DNA from: Theropithecus gelada
Lineage: Eukaryota; Chordata; Mammalia; Primates; Cercopithecidae
Direction: 5' to 3'
Assembly (NCBI RefSeq): GCF_003255815.1
Contig: NC_037674.1
Coordinates: 1,820,365 to 1,884,364 of the forward strand
DNA: 64,000 nt
Both the position numbers and the translations under genes were made by a program. This document shows positions 1 to 10,568 of the stretch, one piece after another (position 1 is the first letter of the stretch; each line of letters begins with the position of its first letter). The notes beneath the pieces were generated by a model. The model worked only from the letters and a program-made list of their open reading frames with translations, was not told the origin of the DNA and searched no databases.

Positions 1-448
1 TTCAGTCAATGATGGAATGAATATTCAATGGTGGTCCTAGCACATTATAATGAAGCTGAAAAATTCCTATTAGCTAGTGACATCATAGCCATTGTAATGT
101 CACAACACAATTACTTAATTGTTTTTTAATTTAGTGTAGCCTAAGTGTATAGTCAGTGTTTAAAAAGTCTACAGTAATGTCACAGGTCTTCACATTCACT
201 CACCACTCACTCACTGAATCACCCAGAGCAATTTCCAGTCTACAAGCTCCACTCATGGCAAGTGCCTTAAACAGGTGTTGTATTTTTTATCTTTAATGCC
301 AATAGGCTATGCCATACAGCCCAGGTATGTAGTAGGCTATACCATCTAGCTTTGTGTAAATACACTGTGATAATCACACAATGACACCAATCACCTAATG
401 ATGTATTTCTCAGAACGTATTTCTATCATTAAGTGACCCATGACTGTA
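1..448. mobile_element. Tigger-type DNA transposon, internally deleted, cut by left window edge
   Basis: The right end (ATTAAGTGACCCATGACTGTA region) is a decayed form of the TcMar-Tigger terminus ending in CATGACTGTA, followed by sequence of a different character. The left part (TAATGAAGCTGAAAAATTCC) matches the other end of the same family, so only a short terminal piece lies outside the window. The centre keeps the CATTCACTCACCACTCACTC segment. At about 420 bp it lacks a transposase and is a non-autonomous copy. The exact subfamily (Tigger4/Zombi-like or other) is from memory and uncertain. Confidence 0.7.
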
Positions 449-1436
449 CTCAAAGCCCTGTTCCACTGTCTTCCGGCTTGCATTTTTTCTAACATGAAGA
501 CTGCTGTCATTCTCCTCTTTATTTCTCTATAAATAATATGTCTTTTTTTGTGTCTGATTTCAAGATGTTCATCTTTTTTTTTTTTTTTTTAGTATTTCAG
601 TTAGAATTTGTGACTTGGGTGTATTTTTCTTTCCTTTATTCTTTCTTTTTTCTATTCTGTTTTGGAATTCTTTGAGTCTTGGATATGTTAGCTTATAGTT
701 TTCATCAAATTTGGAAATTTTTTTTACTTTTTTTTTTTTTTTACATCTTTCTTTCTGCATCTTCCTTTTCTGCCTTCTATTGTCCCCATAGGCCACTGAA
801 GTTTGGTCAGCTTTTTTTTTTTTTTCTCTGTGCTTCACTTTAGATACTTTTTATTTCTCTTTCTTCAAGTTCATTGATCTTTTCTTTTGCAGTGTCTGGA
901 CTGCTATTGAGTCTATTCAATGTATTTTTCACTTTAGGCATTGCATTTTTCATCTGTGGAAGTTTTGGTTTTTTCCTTAATATCTTTCATGTCTCTCCTT
1001 GATATTTTCATAGTTAAATCTAAGAGCATATTTATCATAGCAATTTAAAGCCATTGCCTGCTAACTTTGTCATCTTTTGGTTCTATTTATGTAGACTGCT
1101 TGACTGATTTTTCTTCTGATTATGAACTACATTTTTCTGCTTCTTGTCATGTCTGCTACTTTTTCATATTGGAGGTTACGCATTGTTCATATCCTGTTGT
1201 TGAGTGTCTAGGTTCGGTTGTCTTCCTTTCAAGAAGGTTGTACCTCATGCTGGCAGGAATTTAAATTACTTGAAGTACTTTTGGAAGCTTGTTTTTAAGC
1301 TTTGTTACAGAAGGTTTATAGTAGCTTTATTCTAGAACTAGTTTAGCCCACTCTAATTTGTGTCTCCTGTGGTGACTCCATTGAATGTCCCAGGCATTCA
1401 ACAAGAACGTTCCACTTGATTCTCTCTCTCTCTCTC
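449..1436 (-). mobile_element. T-rich ancient L1-like remnant
   Basis: The plus strand is strongly T-rich with several poly-T runs (573-590, 719-742, 811-825). The segment 1035-1400 (ending near GCTTGTTTTTAAGCTTTGTTA) resembles the antisense 3' part of old L1M elements. A short TC repeat (1420-1438) leads into the poly-T of the next Alu. No gene is seen. An 89-aa open frame on the minus strand (569-838) is lysine-rich only because of the poly-T runs. Confidence 0.45.
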
Positions 1437-1693
1437 TTTTTTTTTTTTTTTTTGAGATGGGGTTTTGCGCTGTCACCCAGGCTGGAGTACAGTGGCATGA
1501 TCTTGGCTCACAGCAACCTCTGCCTCCCAGGTTCAAGTGATTCTCCTGCATGAGCCTCCTGAGTAGCTGGGATTACAGGGGCATGCCACCACATCTGTCT
1601 AAGTTTCGTACTTTTAGTAGAGACAGGTTTTCACCATGTGGGTCAGGATGGTCTCAAACTCCTGACCTCGTGATCCACCCACCTCAGCCTCAT
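1437..1693 (-). mobile_element. Alu, 5' end missing
   Basis: Poly-T followed by GAGATGGGGTTTTGCGCTGT and the two-arm Alu body on the minus strand. It stops at CCTCAGCCTCA, about 45 bp short of the usual 5' end, and abuts directly the poly-T of the next Alu. Confidence 0.9.
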
Positions 1694-1857
1694 TTTTTTT
1701 TTTTTTTGAGAGACACATCTTCATTCTGCCTCCCAGGCTGGAGTGCAGTGGCACCATCATAGCTCTCTGCAACCTTGAACTCCTGGTCTCCAGTGATCCT
1801 CCCACCTAGTATCCTGAGTAGCTGGGACTATAGGAACATGCTACTGCCCCCAGCCCA
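1694..1857 (-). mobile_element. Alu monomer-like fragment (old, AluJ/FLAM type)
   Basis: A poly-T start at 1694 is followed by one Alu arm (GCCTCCCAGGCTGGAGTGCA and CTGGGACTATAGGAACATGC). Only about 150 bp are present and divergence is high, so it is an old monomer or truncated AluJ. Confidence 0.8.
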
Positions 1858-2192
1858 ATGTGATATAAATATATATTGTGAAATGATTACCACAATCAAT
1901 CAAATTGACCTGTCCATCACCTCACATAGTTACAGAGTGTATGCATGTGTGTGTGATAAGAACATTTAAGATTTAAGAAACTGATAGCTTCTCAAATATC
2001 AGTTGCAATGTGGAATCTATGTACAAAGACTATTTTATTTCTTCTTTCACAATCGGCATACCTTTTATTTCCCTGTTTTGTCATATTGCACTTGCTAGGA
2101 CTTTCAGTAGGAAATTAAATGGAAGTGGTAAAAGAGGACATCCTTGCCTTGTTCCCAATCTTAACTTCTGCATTTTTAAAATAAGTTAAGAA
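1858..2192 (-). mobile_element. L1 fragment, antisense, internally deleted
   Basis: Positions 1875-1980 (GATTACCACAATCAATCAAA, then GATAAGAACATTTAAGAT) match the 3'UTR of L1PB/L1MA-type elements in antisense. Positions 2095-2160 (AAGAGGACATCCTTGCCTTG) match ORF2 reverse-transcriptase sequence in antisense. The two parts are far apart in a full L1, so the middle is deleted. Confidence 0.65.
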
Positions 2193-2736
2193 CAGGAGTC
2201 AGTAAATCATGGCCCATTGTTGAAATCCAGCCTACTGCTTAGTTTTGTGTGTGTGTGTGGTTTTTTTTTTTTTTTTTTGAGACTGAGTCTGGCTCTGTCG
2301 CCCAGGCTGGAGTGCAGTGGCCGGATCTCAGCTCACTGCAAGCTCCGCCTCCCGGGTTCCCGCCATTCTCCTGCCTCAGCCTCCTGGGTAGCTGGGACTA
2401 CTGGCGCCCGCCACTTCGCCCGGCTAATTTTTTGTATTTTTTAGTAGAGATGGGGTTTCACCATGTTAGCCAGGATGGTCTGGATCTCCTGACCTCGTGA
2501 TCCGCCCGTCTCGGCCTCCCAAAGTGCTGGGATTACAGGCTTGAGCCACCGCGCCCAGCCTGCTTAGTTTTATAAACAAGGTTTTACTGGAAGACAGCTG
2601 TCCATTTGTACATTGTCCATGGATGCTTTCTTTCTGCAATGACAAAGGTGCGTAATTGTGACAGAAACCAACTGGTCTGCAAAACGTAAAATACTTATTC
2701 CCTGGTTCTTTACAGAAAAAAAAGTTCTGACCCCTG
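2193..2736. mobile_element. MER20-like hAT-Charlie element, split by AluY
   Basis: The left part 2193-2245 (CAGGAGTCAGTAAATCATGG) and right part 2561-2736 (ending GAAAAAAAAGTTCTGACCCC) form one element when the Alu at 2246-2560 is removed. Both ends match the CAGGGGTCGGCAAACT / AGTTTGCCGACCCCTG pattern I recall for MER20. Size without the Alu is about 230 bp, close to MER20. Confidence 0.7.
2246..2560 (-). mobile_element. AluY of Old World monkey (AluYR-like) type
   Basis: Full-length antisense Alu with little divergence. It carries GGCCGGATCTCAGCTC, CCACTTCGCCCGGC, an extra T before AGTAGAG, and GGCTTGAGCC, all features I associate with the cercopithecid AluYR lineage. The target duplication TGCTTAGTTT flanks it at 2236-2245 and 2561-2570. 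A (GT)n stretch at 2246-2258 lies at the tail end and probably grew from the A-tail. Confidence 0.92.
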
Positions 2737-2944
2737 GTTTACACTATTTGCAGTAATAATGATCAGGTATACATTTGCATTCATTTTTATACTTTCTCCT
2801 GTCTTATTTCATGTTTTTATTTGCTCTGTCGTTTTTATTCTTCCCTTCTTATCTTTTTCCTGATTCCACTTATTTTTCCTCTAATGAATTGAAGAATTTT
2901 TTCTCTACTCTCTAAGTGTTTTTCCATTTAAATTTTCAGAGTCT
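2737..2944. other. T-rich unassigned spacer
   Basis: Pyrimidine-rich sequence, probably old antisense LINE debris; no coding signal seen. Confidence 0.3.
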
Positions 2945-3259
2945 AGCTGGGCACGGTGGCTCACGCCTGTAATCCCAGCACTTTGGGAGGCTGAGGCAGG
3001 TGGATCACTTGAGATCAGGAGTTCGAGACCAGCCTGGCCAACGTGATGAAACCCCCTCTCTATTAAAAATACAAAAAAAAAAAAAAAATTACCTGGGCGT
3101 GGTGGTGGGTGCCTGTAGTCCCAGCTACTCCGGAGGCTGAGGCACAAGAATCCCTTGAACCCAGGAGGCAGAGGTTGTAGTGAGCCGAGATCATGCCACT
3201 GCACTCCAGACTGGGTGACAGAGCAAGGCTCCATTTCAAAAAATAAAAATAAATAAATA
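2945..3259 (+). mobile_element. AluS
   Basis: Sense Alu beginning GCTGGGCACGGTGGCTCACG and ending in an AAATAAAAATAAATAAAT tail, with a mid-element A run at 3072-3087. A 14-bp target duplication, AATTTTCAGAGTCT (2931-2944) versus AATTTCAAGAGTCT (3260-3273), brackets it. Confidence 0.92.
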
Positions 3260-3273
3260 AATTTCAAGAGTCT

Positions 3274-4083
3274 AAAATTCATCAAGAGTCCACCCTCTGT
3301 CTGATTAAGTGCTTTTAAAATCTGAACACCTATCATCCCTGACCAGACACACATGCCATTTCCAGTCACTATTTTAAATCCCTCTTTTTTATAACACCAT
3401 GGATTAGACACTATTATTACTGTGATTTCTACACAGTATTTTTTTAAAATTTTACCTTTTCTTTCACTATTTTTACTGTTGAATATCTTTTTCCTGGAGT
3501 CTTTTTTCTTCCTCTTCTCTGGTGAAGTTCATTGTTTAGATTTCCTTAGTATATGTCTGTTGGATTACATGCTTCAGAGTGTGTGTGTGTGTGTGTGTGT
3601 GCACGCGCGCGTGTGTGTGTGGGAATTTTTTCAATCTGAAAAATATCTTGGTAAGACCCTCCCTTTCTCTCTTTCTTCCTCTCTCTTTCAGTGTTTTTTG
3701 AGTATACTCAGTGTGTCTCAGTGTACATTTTTAGATGCTTTTCTATTCTATGATTTTGTGGTTTCTAATACAGTTTTAAAAATCCGGACTGCTCCCTTGT
3801 TTTACTTATTTTCTCATTCCAGCATATTAACAAGCTATCATTAAGACTTCTCGCTTTGTCATCCGTATTTCTTAACTTCACGTATTTTCAACTTCCTTTT
3901 GCGTGCTACATTTATTTTTATTTGCCGGTTTGTGAATTTTCCTTCATGCTGCCTCATTTATTTAAGCTATGGATAAGAATCTAGTCTTAATGACAGCATT
4001 TATTTTCCAAAAGTTGTATTTGGTTTATTTGTCAAATGTGCCTTCTCATTTTGACAGTTTCCTGTTCCTTGCTGACTTTTCTT
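3274..4083 (-). other. T-rich old LINE-like sequence
   Basis: Pyrimidine-rich plus strand with no recognised gene. A 140-aa open frame on the plus strand (3422-3844) is hydrophobic and cysteine-rich because it reads through T-rich sequence and a TG repeat; I regard it as chance. The character resembles antisense L1M 3' sequence, but no family can be named with confidence. Confidence 0.35.
3579..3621. repeat. (TG)n with CG core, Z-DNA-prone
   Basis: 43 nt of unbroken alternating purine-pyrimidine: a GT run, then GCACGCGCGCGTG, then GT again. Confidence 0.9.
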
Positions 4084-4387
4084 ATTTATTTATTTATTTA
4101 TTTAGAGACGGAGTCTCACTCTGTCCCCCAGGCTGGAGTGCAGTGGCACGATCTCAGCTCACTGCAACCTCTGCCTCCCAGGTTCAAGGGATTCTCATGC
4201 TTCAGCCTCCTGAATAGCTGGGATTATAGGCATGAACCACCTCACCCTGATAGGTTTTTTTGTGTTTTTAGTAGAGACAGGGTTTCACCATATTGCCCAG
4301 GCTGGTCTCGAACTCTTGACCTTAAGTGATCTGTCCACCCAGTCTCCCAAAGTGCCGGGATTACAGACATGAGCCACCGCACTGGCC
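4084..4387 (-). mobile_element. Alu (AluS/J) with (TTTA)n tail
   Basis: A TTTA-repeat tail (4083-4105) is followed by AGAGACGGAGTCTCACTCTG and the full two-arm antisense body, ending CACCGCACTGGCC at 4387. Confidence 0.92.
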
Positions 4388-5789
4388 TCTAACATTTATA
4401 TATATTCTAAATACAATAACTATGTACATGTACACATAAATCATATATATAATTTTGTATTTAAAATATATAGTAATGTCAGCATGGCTATTTTATACAG
4501 ATGTCTGAATATTCCAGTACCTGATGTCTTTGTCGTTCTAATTTGTTTCTCCCGTTGACTGCCTGTGTGATGATGTCTCATTTACTTAGTGTTGGGTAAT
4601 TGTGTACTTATGTGTGTAAATTCTGCAGGTTGTAATTGGGAATACTTTTCTTCCATGGGATTTCTGGGTTTTTCTTCTACTTGTGTTGGGTTTACCGACC
4701 TGAATTTACTTTAATCTAATTTTTTGTTGTTGTTTTTGGATTTTTCTCTGACCAAGAGGTTGGTGTAGAGTGTTGATTTCCAAACCCCAAGGCAGTTCTA
4801 CAGCCTCACATATTCATAATAGACTCTCCTCCTGCTCCTTCTCTTCTCCTTTTTCTTCTTTTCTTCAGAAGCCACAGCAGAAACAAGTTTCCTAAAATGC
4901 TGCCTTTTCTGGAAAGCAGCTTTTTAGCTGGCCCTCCCCTTCACTGCGATTGTAGGAGTTTACATGTCCTAATTCAATGTAGAAATATCCGGTTGGGCCC
5001 CCTCTTTCTTTGGGTCCAATGCATAATCTTCCGTTTCTCCAAGGTAACCGCTCAGCAGATCCAGCTTGTTGTTTCCTTCAGTATTCACCCTTGGGAATGT
5101 CACTTACTTTCTAAGAATCACATCACTACATGGAATAGGTCTGTCATAATTTATCCCTGATTTACTTTCATTGTGTAGGTAGCCATTTAAAGAATCCCAT
5201 TACATTTCCAGAAATAGAAGTTTCTATTCTAGTTTTATATGTATTCTAATGCAGCTTGCATTTAGAAATGTTTCAATGTTTTCTTTATGTGACTGTGAGA
5301 CCAAGAAAGACAGTGAATTGACCTTTAATAGATGTATCTGTATTCTGATGATAAATGAGGAGTGTGCACCACATCCTCTGTGTTTTATGAGCTCCAGCTG
5401 GCCAATTCTGTGTAAAGCTGGTGAGCATTTACGTTTTAGCTGTGAATAAACACAATGGGGAGCTTATCCAGCTCCGTAGAAAGCTCAGTAGAAGCAGGGT
5501 CATGATCACCCTCCAAAAGCAGGTCTTATGGCCCATTACATCAAGCCGGTAATTCCTACAAATCACTTGTGGACTAGAGTTACTTCTCAGTTCTCAACTA
5601 ATTGTTTTGGGAAAAGTGAGACTCATGTGAGACTGAAGTCACAACATGAAGTTCAACATTTGTCTGGAAATTTGTAAAAGTAATTATTTATCTTAGACTT
5701 TGATATTGCATGATACATAAAATTCTAAAGTAACCCTGCAAAGGTGCTAAAGATAACTTCCATATGTTCTGTGGAAGGAAATACACATT
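4388..5789. other. No recognised feature; partly AT-rich
   Basis: 4388-4480 is AT-rich. 4500-4900 is T-rich and may be old LINE sequence. 4890-5700 looks like non-repeat, mixed-composition DNA with only short open frames (up to 87 aa on plus at 4897-5160) that match nothing I recognise. Confidence 0.3.
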
Positions 5790-6679
5790 AAAAGCAGGGA
5801 TCTAGAAAGTTTGAAAGTAGAGGATGAGAAAAGATAGACCATTTAGCCACTAACCAAAAGAAAGCCAGTATGGTCATATTAATATCAGATAAACTAGACT
5901 TTAAAGCAAAAAGATTTGCTAGTGATAAAGAGAGGTATCCCATAATTTACTAAGAAGATATAGTAATTTCCTATTTCAAATAATAATTCCAAATTTCTGA
6001 ATAATTCCAAAGTTGTAGTATCTTTTAATATTAGACTCAAATGTATATAAATTGTCAGAATTATCAGAACTTAAGAGGAAACAGAAAAAGCTCCAATCAT
6101 TATGGAAGGGTTTTACTCACTTCTCTCAGCAGTGATTTTTAGAAAGCAACTGAAAAGAACAGGTACCTATACAGAAGAGTTAAATAATTCCCTGTTTTTA
6201 ACACTGTTTAAAGTTACATGGCCACACACTGAAAACACTGTCCCCTACAAGGTAGAATACACATCAATTGTACCCAACAAGGTAGAAAACACATCGATTG
6301 GGTAACAAAGAAATAAAGAGTATGATCTCAGAGTATAGTGAATTAAGCTGAAAATCAAAAACAAAAATCATACAAGCAAAAGTCTCACAGAATAAGAAAA
6401 AAGAAACCTGTAAAATCTCAAAATAATTGAAAGTTAGAAAGCATACTTCTAAATAACTCTTGAGTTAAAGAAGGATGCACAAAAGAAATTTTAAAATATT
6501 TTAAACTGAATGATAAAAAAATATGCTACATCAATACTTCAGGAGACAGCCAAAGTTATGATCTGATGGGAACTGAAAATTACATATATACAGAAAAAGC
6601 CTAATAATAAAAAAATTTTGCAAAAAGGAAAACATATTAAATACAAAGAAAGTAAAAAGAAATATATACAAAACTAAGA

Positions 6680-6978
6680 GGCCAGGCACAGTGGCTCACA
6701 GCTGTAATCCCAGCACTTTGGGAGGCTAAGGTGGAAGGATCACTTGAGGCCAGGGGTTCAAGACCAGCATGGACAACATAGTGAGACCCTGTCAGTACAA
6801 AAAAATAGAAAAACTGTCTGGGCACAGTATTATGCACCTGTAGTCCTTGCTACTCAGGAGACTGAGGCAGGAGGATTTCTTGAGCCCAGGAGTTCAAGGT
6901 TGTACTGAGCTGTGATCACAGCACTGCACTCCAGCCTAGGAGACAAGAGTGAGAACTTGGCTCTTAAAAATAAAAATG
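6680..6978 (+). mobile_element. AluJ
   Basis: Sense Alu from GGCCAGGCACAGTGGCTCAC to the A-rich end at about 6978. Divergence and the old-type right arm (GAGCCCAGGAGTTCAAGG) suggest AluJ. Confidence 0.88.
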
Positions 6979-7006
6979 AGAGCAGGAATAAATTTAAAAT
7001 AACAGC

Positions 7007-7429
7007 TGTCTTTATTCGTGTTGCTATAAAGGAATACTTGAAGTTGGATAATTTATAAAGAAAAGAGGTTTATTTGGCTCATGGTTCTGGAGGCTGTACA
7101 AGAAGCAGAGCGCCAGCATCTGCATTTGGGGAGGGCTCAGGCTGCGTCCACTCAAGGTGGGCGGGGAAGGGGAGCCCCTGTGTGATGAGATCACATGGTG
7201 AGAAAGAAAGCAAGAGAGAGGAGAGGGAGGCGCCAGGCTCTTTCTAACAAGCTTTCCGGGGAACAAACAGAGGGAGAACTGCCTCTCTCCCTCCCTCCTA
7301 GGGTGGGCATTCATCTTTTCACAAGAAATCCGCCCCCATAACCCAAACACTGCCCATTAGGCCCCACCTTGAAAACTGGGGATCGCGTTTCAACAGAGGT
7401 TTGGAGGGTCAAATATTCAAACTCTAGCA
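7007..7429 (-). mobile_element. MST-type LTR (ERVL-MaLR), antisense
   Basis: Reads TATTCGTGTTGCTATAAAGG, AGAAAAGAGGTTTATTTGGC and CCATTAGGCCCCACCTTG, the antisense of MSTA/MSTB LTRs, and ends in ...CTCTAGCA (LTR start TGCTAGAG). About 420 bp is near full LTR length. No internal MaLR sequence adjoins, so it is a solo LTR. A clear 5-bp target duplication was not found. Confidence 0.85.
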
Positions 7430-8239
7430 TCGTCCAATAGAAAAGGCCAAAAGTTGGTATGAAAAGATAAATGAAAATGATTCACTCCTGACCAGATTGA
7501 TCAGGAACAAAGGAGGGAAGGTAGGCAAGGTGCAAATAACTGCTATTATGAATTTTAAAAGGGTAATCACTACAGATCCTATAAATATTAAAAATATATA
7601 ATTTAAAAAATTATAAAAATTAATGTCAACATTTGACAGTTCAGGTGAAATGAACAAGTTCCTAGAAAAACACACTTCTCATAACTGATGCACTAAAAAT
7701 ACAAATATGAATATCATTACTACTAACAAAATTGGATCCATAATTAAAATTAGTGGAGAAAACTCTAGGCCTAGATTCCATAGAACATTTTAGAAAGACA
7801 TAAAACAATTATTTCACATATTCTTCAAAGAATAAAGAAATATTTTCTAACATTTTTCTAAAGCCAAACTGCAATACCAAAATCTAAATGGAAATTATAA
7901 GAAAGAAAATGTTCTGGACAATCCCTCTGATAAAAAGAGGTACAATTAAATATATATCAGATAATATCCAGCAATTTATAAGAATTCTAAATATCATGAC
8001 CAACTTGGGACTCATTTCTGGAATCTGAAGTTAGTTTAACATTTGCACAATTCTTACAGCTCACAAGCAACAACAACCAAAAAACTTTATTCTCTTTTAG
8101 TAAATATAGAAAAAATTAAATTATCTTTCATAATTAAAATACCACATGAAGTATCTAAAGGAATATATTTAATCTGATGAAAGATCTGTTATCAACATAT
8201 CAGTTAAAATAAACAGAAACTTAAGAAAGAGCATCAGAA

Positions 8240-8540
8240 GGCCGGGCGCAGTGGCTCACACCTGTAATCCCAGCACTTTGGGAGGCCAAGCTGGGCAGAT
8301 CACCTGAGGTCAGGAGTTCGAGAGCAGCCTGGCCAACATGGTGAAACTGCGTCTCTACTGAAAATATTAGCCAGGCCTGGTGGCGGGCACCTGTAATCTG
8401 AGCTACCCAGGAGGCAGAGATGTGAGAATCATTTGAGCCCAGGAGGCAGAGGTTGCAGTGAGCCAAGATGGCACCACTACACTCCAGCCTGGGCAACAGA
8501 GACTCCCTCTCAAAAAAAAAAAGAAAAGAAAAGAAAATGA
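8240..8540 (+). mobile_element. AluS
   Basis: Sense Alu from GGCCGGGCGCAGTGGCTCAC to an AAAGAAAAGAAAAG tail; right arm present. A small deletion lies between the arms (GAAAATATTAGCCAGG). Confidence 0.92.
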
Positions 8541-9300
8541 GAAATACAACTTTCATTATAACTGGATTATATTATTATGTCCATAGAAAAACCAAGTGTC
8601 AAGAGACAAATTATTAGTATTAATACACATGTTTAGTAGATTGCTGAATACAAGGTTCATGTATAAAACCAATTTTCATATACACATATATATGCAACAC
8701 GCAAGTGGCAAACACTAACTGCCCTCCTGGACTTGCTGATATTACATAAGGTCACCCTCAACAATTGCAAAATATTCTTTTTCATTTTCTTCAAGTATGC
8801 ATGATACTTTCACCAAAATAGAGCATATGCTGCAGCAGTAAGCAAGTCTCAATAATTTTAAAGAACTGAATCATATAGAGTATGTTTTCTGACCACATGT
8901 AATTAAGTTAGAAATTAATAATTAAAAGCTTTCTGAAAAAGTCCCCTAAGTTTTTGGAAATTAATAACACATTTCTATATAACCTACTGATCACAAAAAA
9001 GAACACAAAAGAAAAATTAGAAAATATTTTAAATGTAATAATGAAAATGCAATATATGAAAATTTATGTGGTAAAGATAAAGCAGTGTGTAGGGGAAAAC
9101 TTATAACTTTAAATGGTTCTATTAGATAAGAAACAGAATCTAAATTCAGCTTCCCAAGATTTTACCTTAAGAAGATAATTTTTTTTTAAAAGGGCAGTAT
9201 CTGCCAAACAAGTAAAAAGACAATACTAAATATAAGGCCAGAAATCAATGAAATGGAAGACGAAACAGAAAAATTAAGCCAAAAGTTCTTTCTGAAGAAA
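8541..9300 (+). mobile_element. Old L1M fragment, sense
   Basis: 8770-9290 follows L1M ORF2 between endonuclease and reverse transcriptase (CCAAAATAGAGCATATGCTG, TCTCAATAATTTTAAAGAAC, AGGCCAGAAATCAATGAAAT). It covers the same ORF2 part as 6430-6600, so this is a second copy or a rearranged piece rather than a simple continuation. Confidence 0.7.
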
Positions 9301-9636
9301 GATTCATGTTAATCACTAAGCTCACAGAGGAGCAAGAGCACAAATTGCCACCACTTCTCCACAGATGTTCGCTTGATGATAAATTGTTTTCCTAAATATT
9401 TTGTTGTGTGCACTTTGCATGTGATTTTGTTTTACAATACAAATATTTTCAAAATAAAAAAAGAAATAATCATGCATATGCATACTGCTATTTCTATGAG
9501 GATAACCATGGTCATTTGGTACTAGTATCAAACATGTGCTGTCTTGCACACGTGGCCCGGCCACAACTATTGTCAGCTCAGCTCACGGCCAGTCCTGTGA
9601 CATCTCTACCCTCACTCGCTCATCCCCTCAGAATTC
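9301..9636. other. Unassigned spacer
   Basis: Mixed-composition sequence without a recognised repeat or coding signal; short overlapping frames on both strands only. Confidence 0.3.
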
Positions 9637-9932
9637 CCTTTTTTTTTTTTTGAGATGGAATCTCGCTCTGCTGCCCAGGCTGGAGTGCAGTGGCATCATC
9701 TCAGCTCACTGCAATCTCCGCCTCCCAGGTTCATGCCATTCTCCTGCCTCAGCCTCCCAAGTAGCTGGGACTACAGACACCCGCCACAACGCCTGGCTAA
9801 TTTTTTGTATTTTTAATAGAGGCGGGGTTTCACCATGTTAGCCAGGATGATCTTCATCTCCTGACCTCGTGATCCGCCCGCCTCGGCCTCCCAAAGTGCA
9901 GGGATTACAGGCGTGAGCCACTGCTCCCAGCC
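9637..9932 (-). mobile_element. AluY
   Basis: Poly-T, GAGATGGAATCTCGCTCTGC and full antisense body to CTGCTCCCAGCC. AGAATT occurs on both sides and is the likely target-duplication core. Confidence 0.92.
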
Positions 9933-10355
9933 AGAATTACTTCTAATCAAACCTAAGATATCATATCTTTTTATCTATAAATAATTCATTTTGTTTCAAT
10001 ATACATATTCTTAAATTTTAAAAAAGCAAATTGCACAACAATGCTTGTACCATGATGCTATTTTTAAAGGTTTACGTGTTTGTAGCCTAATCTGGGTGCA
10101 CATATAGAAAGCCTTGGAAACTTACATATCAAGTCAGGATATAAATATGTTTTGCTTCTCTAAAAGGAATTGTAAGATGATTTTCTTTCAGGATATAGTG
10201 CTTCACACCCTGTTTGCTTCCCCTGTACACAAATGTTGCACCGCATGATACCCGTTTCAGCCTGTATTTAAAAATAGGACTTCAAATATATCTAGAGTTG
10301 AGTTGACCACATATTTGCCAAGAAGGAGAGGAAATATCCATGTCTGATAGCTTAA

Positions 10356-10394
<39 letters not shown>

Positions 10395-10568
10395 AGGAAT
10401 AGTTCATTTTAGATAAATAAAATAGATAAGAGGGTAGAAGTGCTGGGAAGGGCAGAGACAACAGGTCCAATGTAAAAGTTTAACATACCTTGACCACACA
10501 CCATCGGTAAGGCTCTGAACAAGTAACAGAGGAGAGTGTGGGAATAACAGCATGTGGTCCATTCTTGC
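9933..10568. other. Unassigned, probably non-repeat DNA with one microsatellite
   Basis: No repeat family or gene recognised apart from the CA repeat at 10358-10393. Confidence 0.3.
10358..10393. repeat. (CA)n microsatellite
   Basis: About 18 uninterrupted CA units; likely polymorphic. Confidence 0.97.

Larger units (their letters stand above)
5790..8239 (+). mobile_element. Old L1M, sense, cut by AluJ and an MST LTR
   Basis: 5860-5960 (TATTAATATCAGATAAACTA) matches the endonuclease part of L1M ORF2. 6430-6560 and 7440-7660 (AAAGGCCAAAAGTTGGTATG, AAATGAACAAGTTCCTAGAA) follow in ORF2 order. The AluJ (6680-6978) and MST LTR (7007-7429) interrupt it. Frames are destroyed by stops and indels. 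Confidence 0.75.

Noticed and set aside
2905..3411. 168-aa minus frame and similar Ser/Pro-rich frames over other Alus
   Set aside because: Typical translation of antisense Alu sequence.
3422..3844. 140-aa plus-strand open frame
   Set aside because: Hydrophobic and cysteine-rich because it reads T-rich sequence and a TG repeat; no domain.
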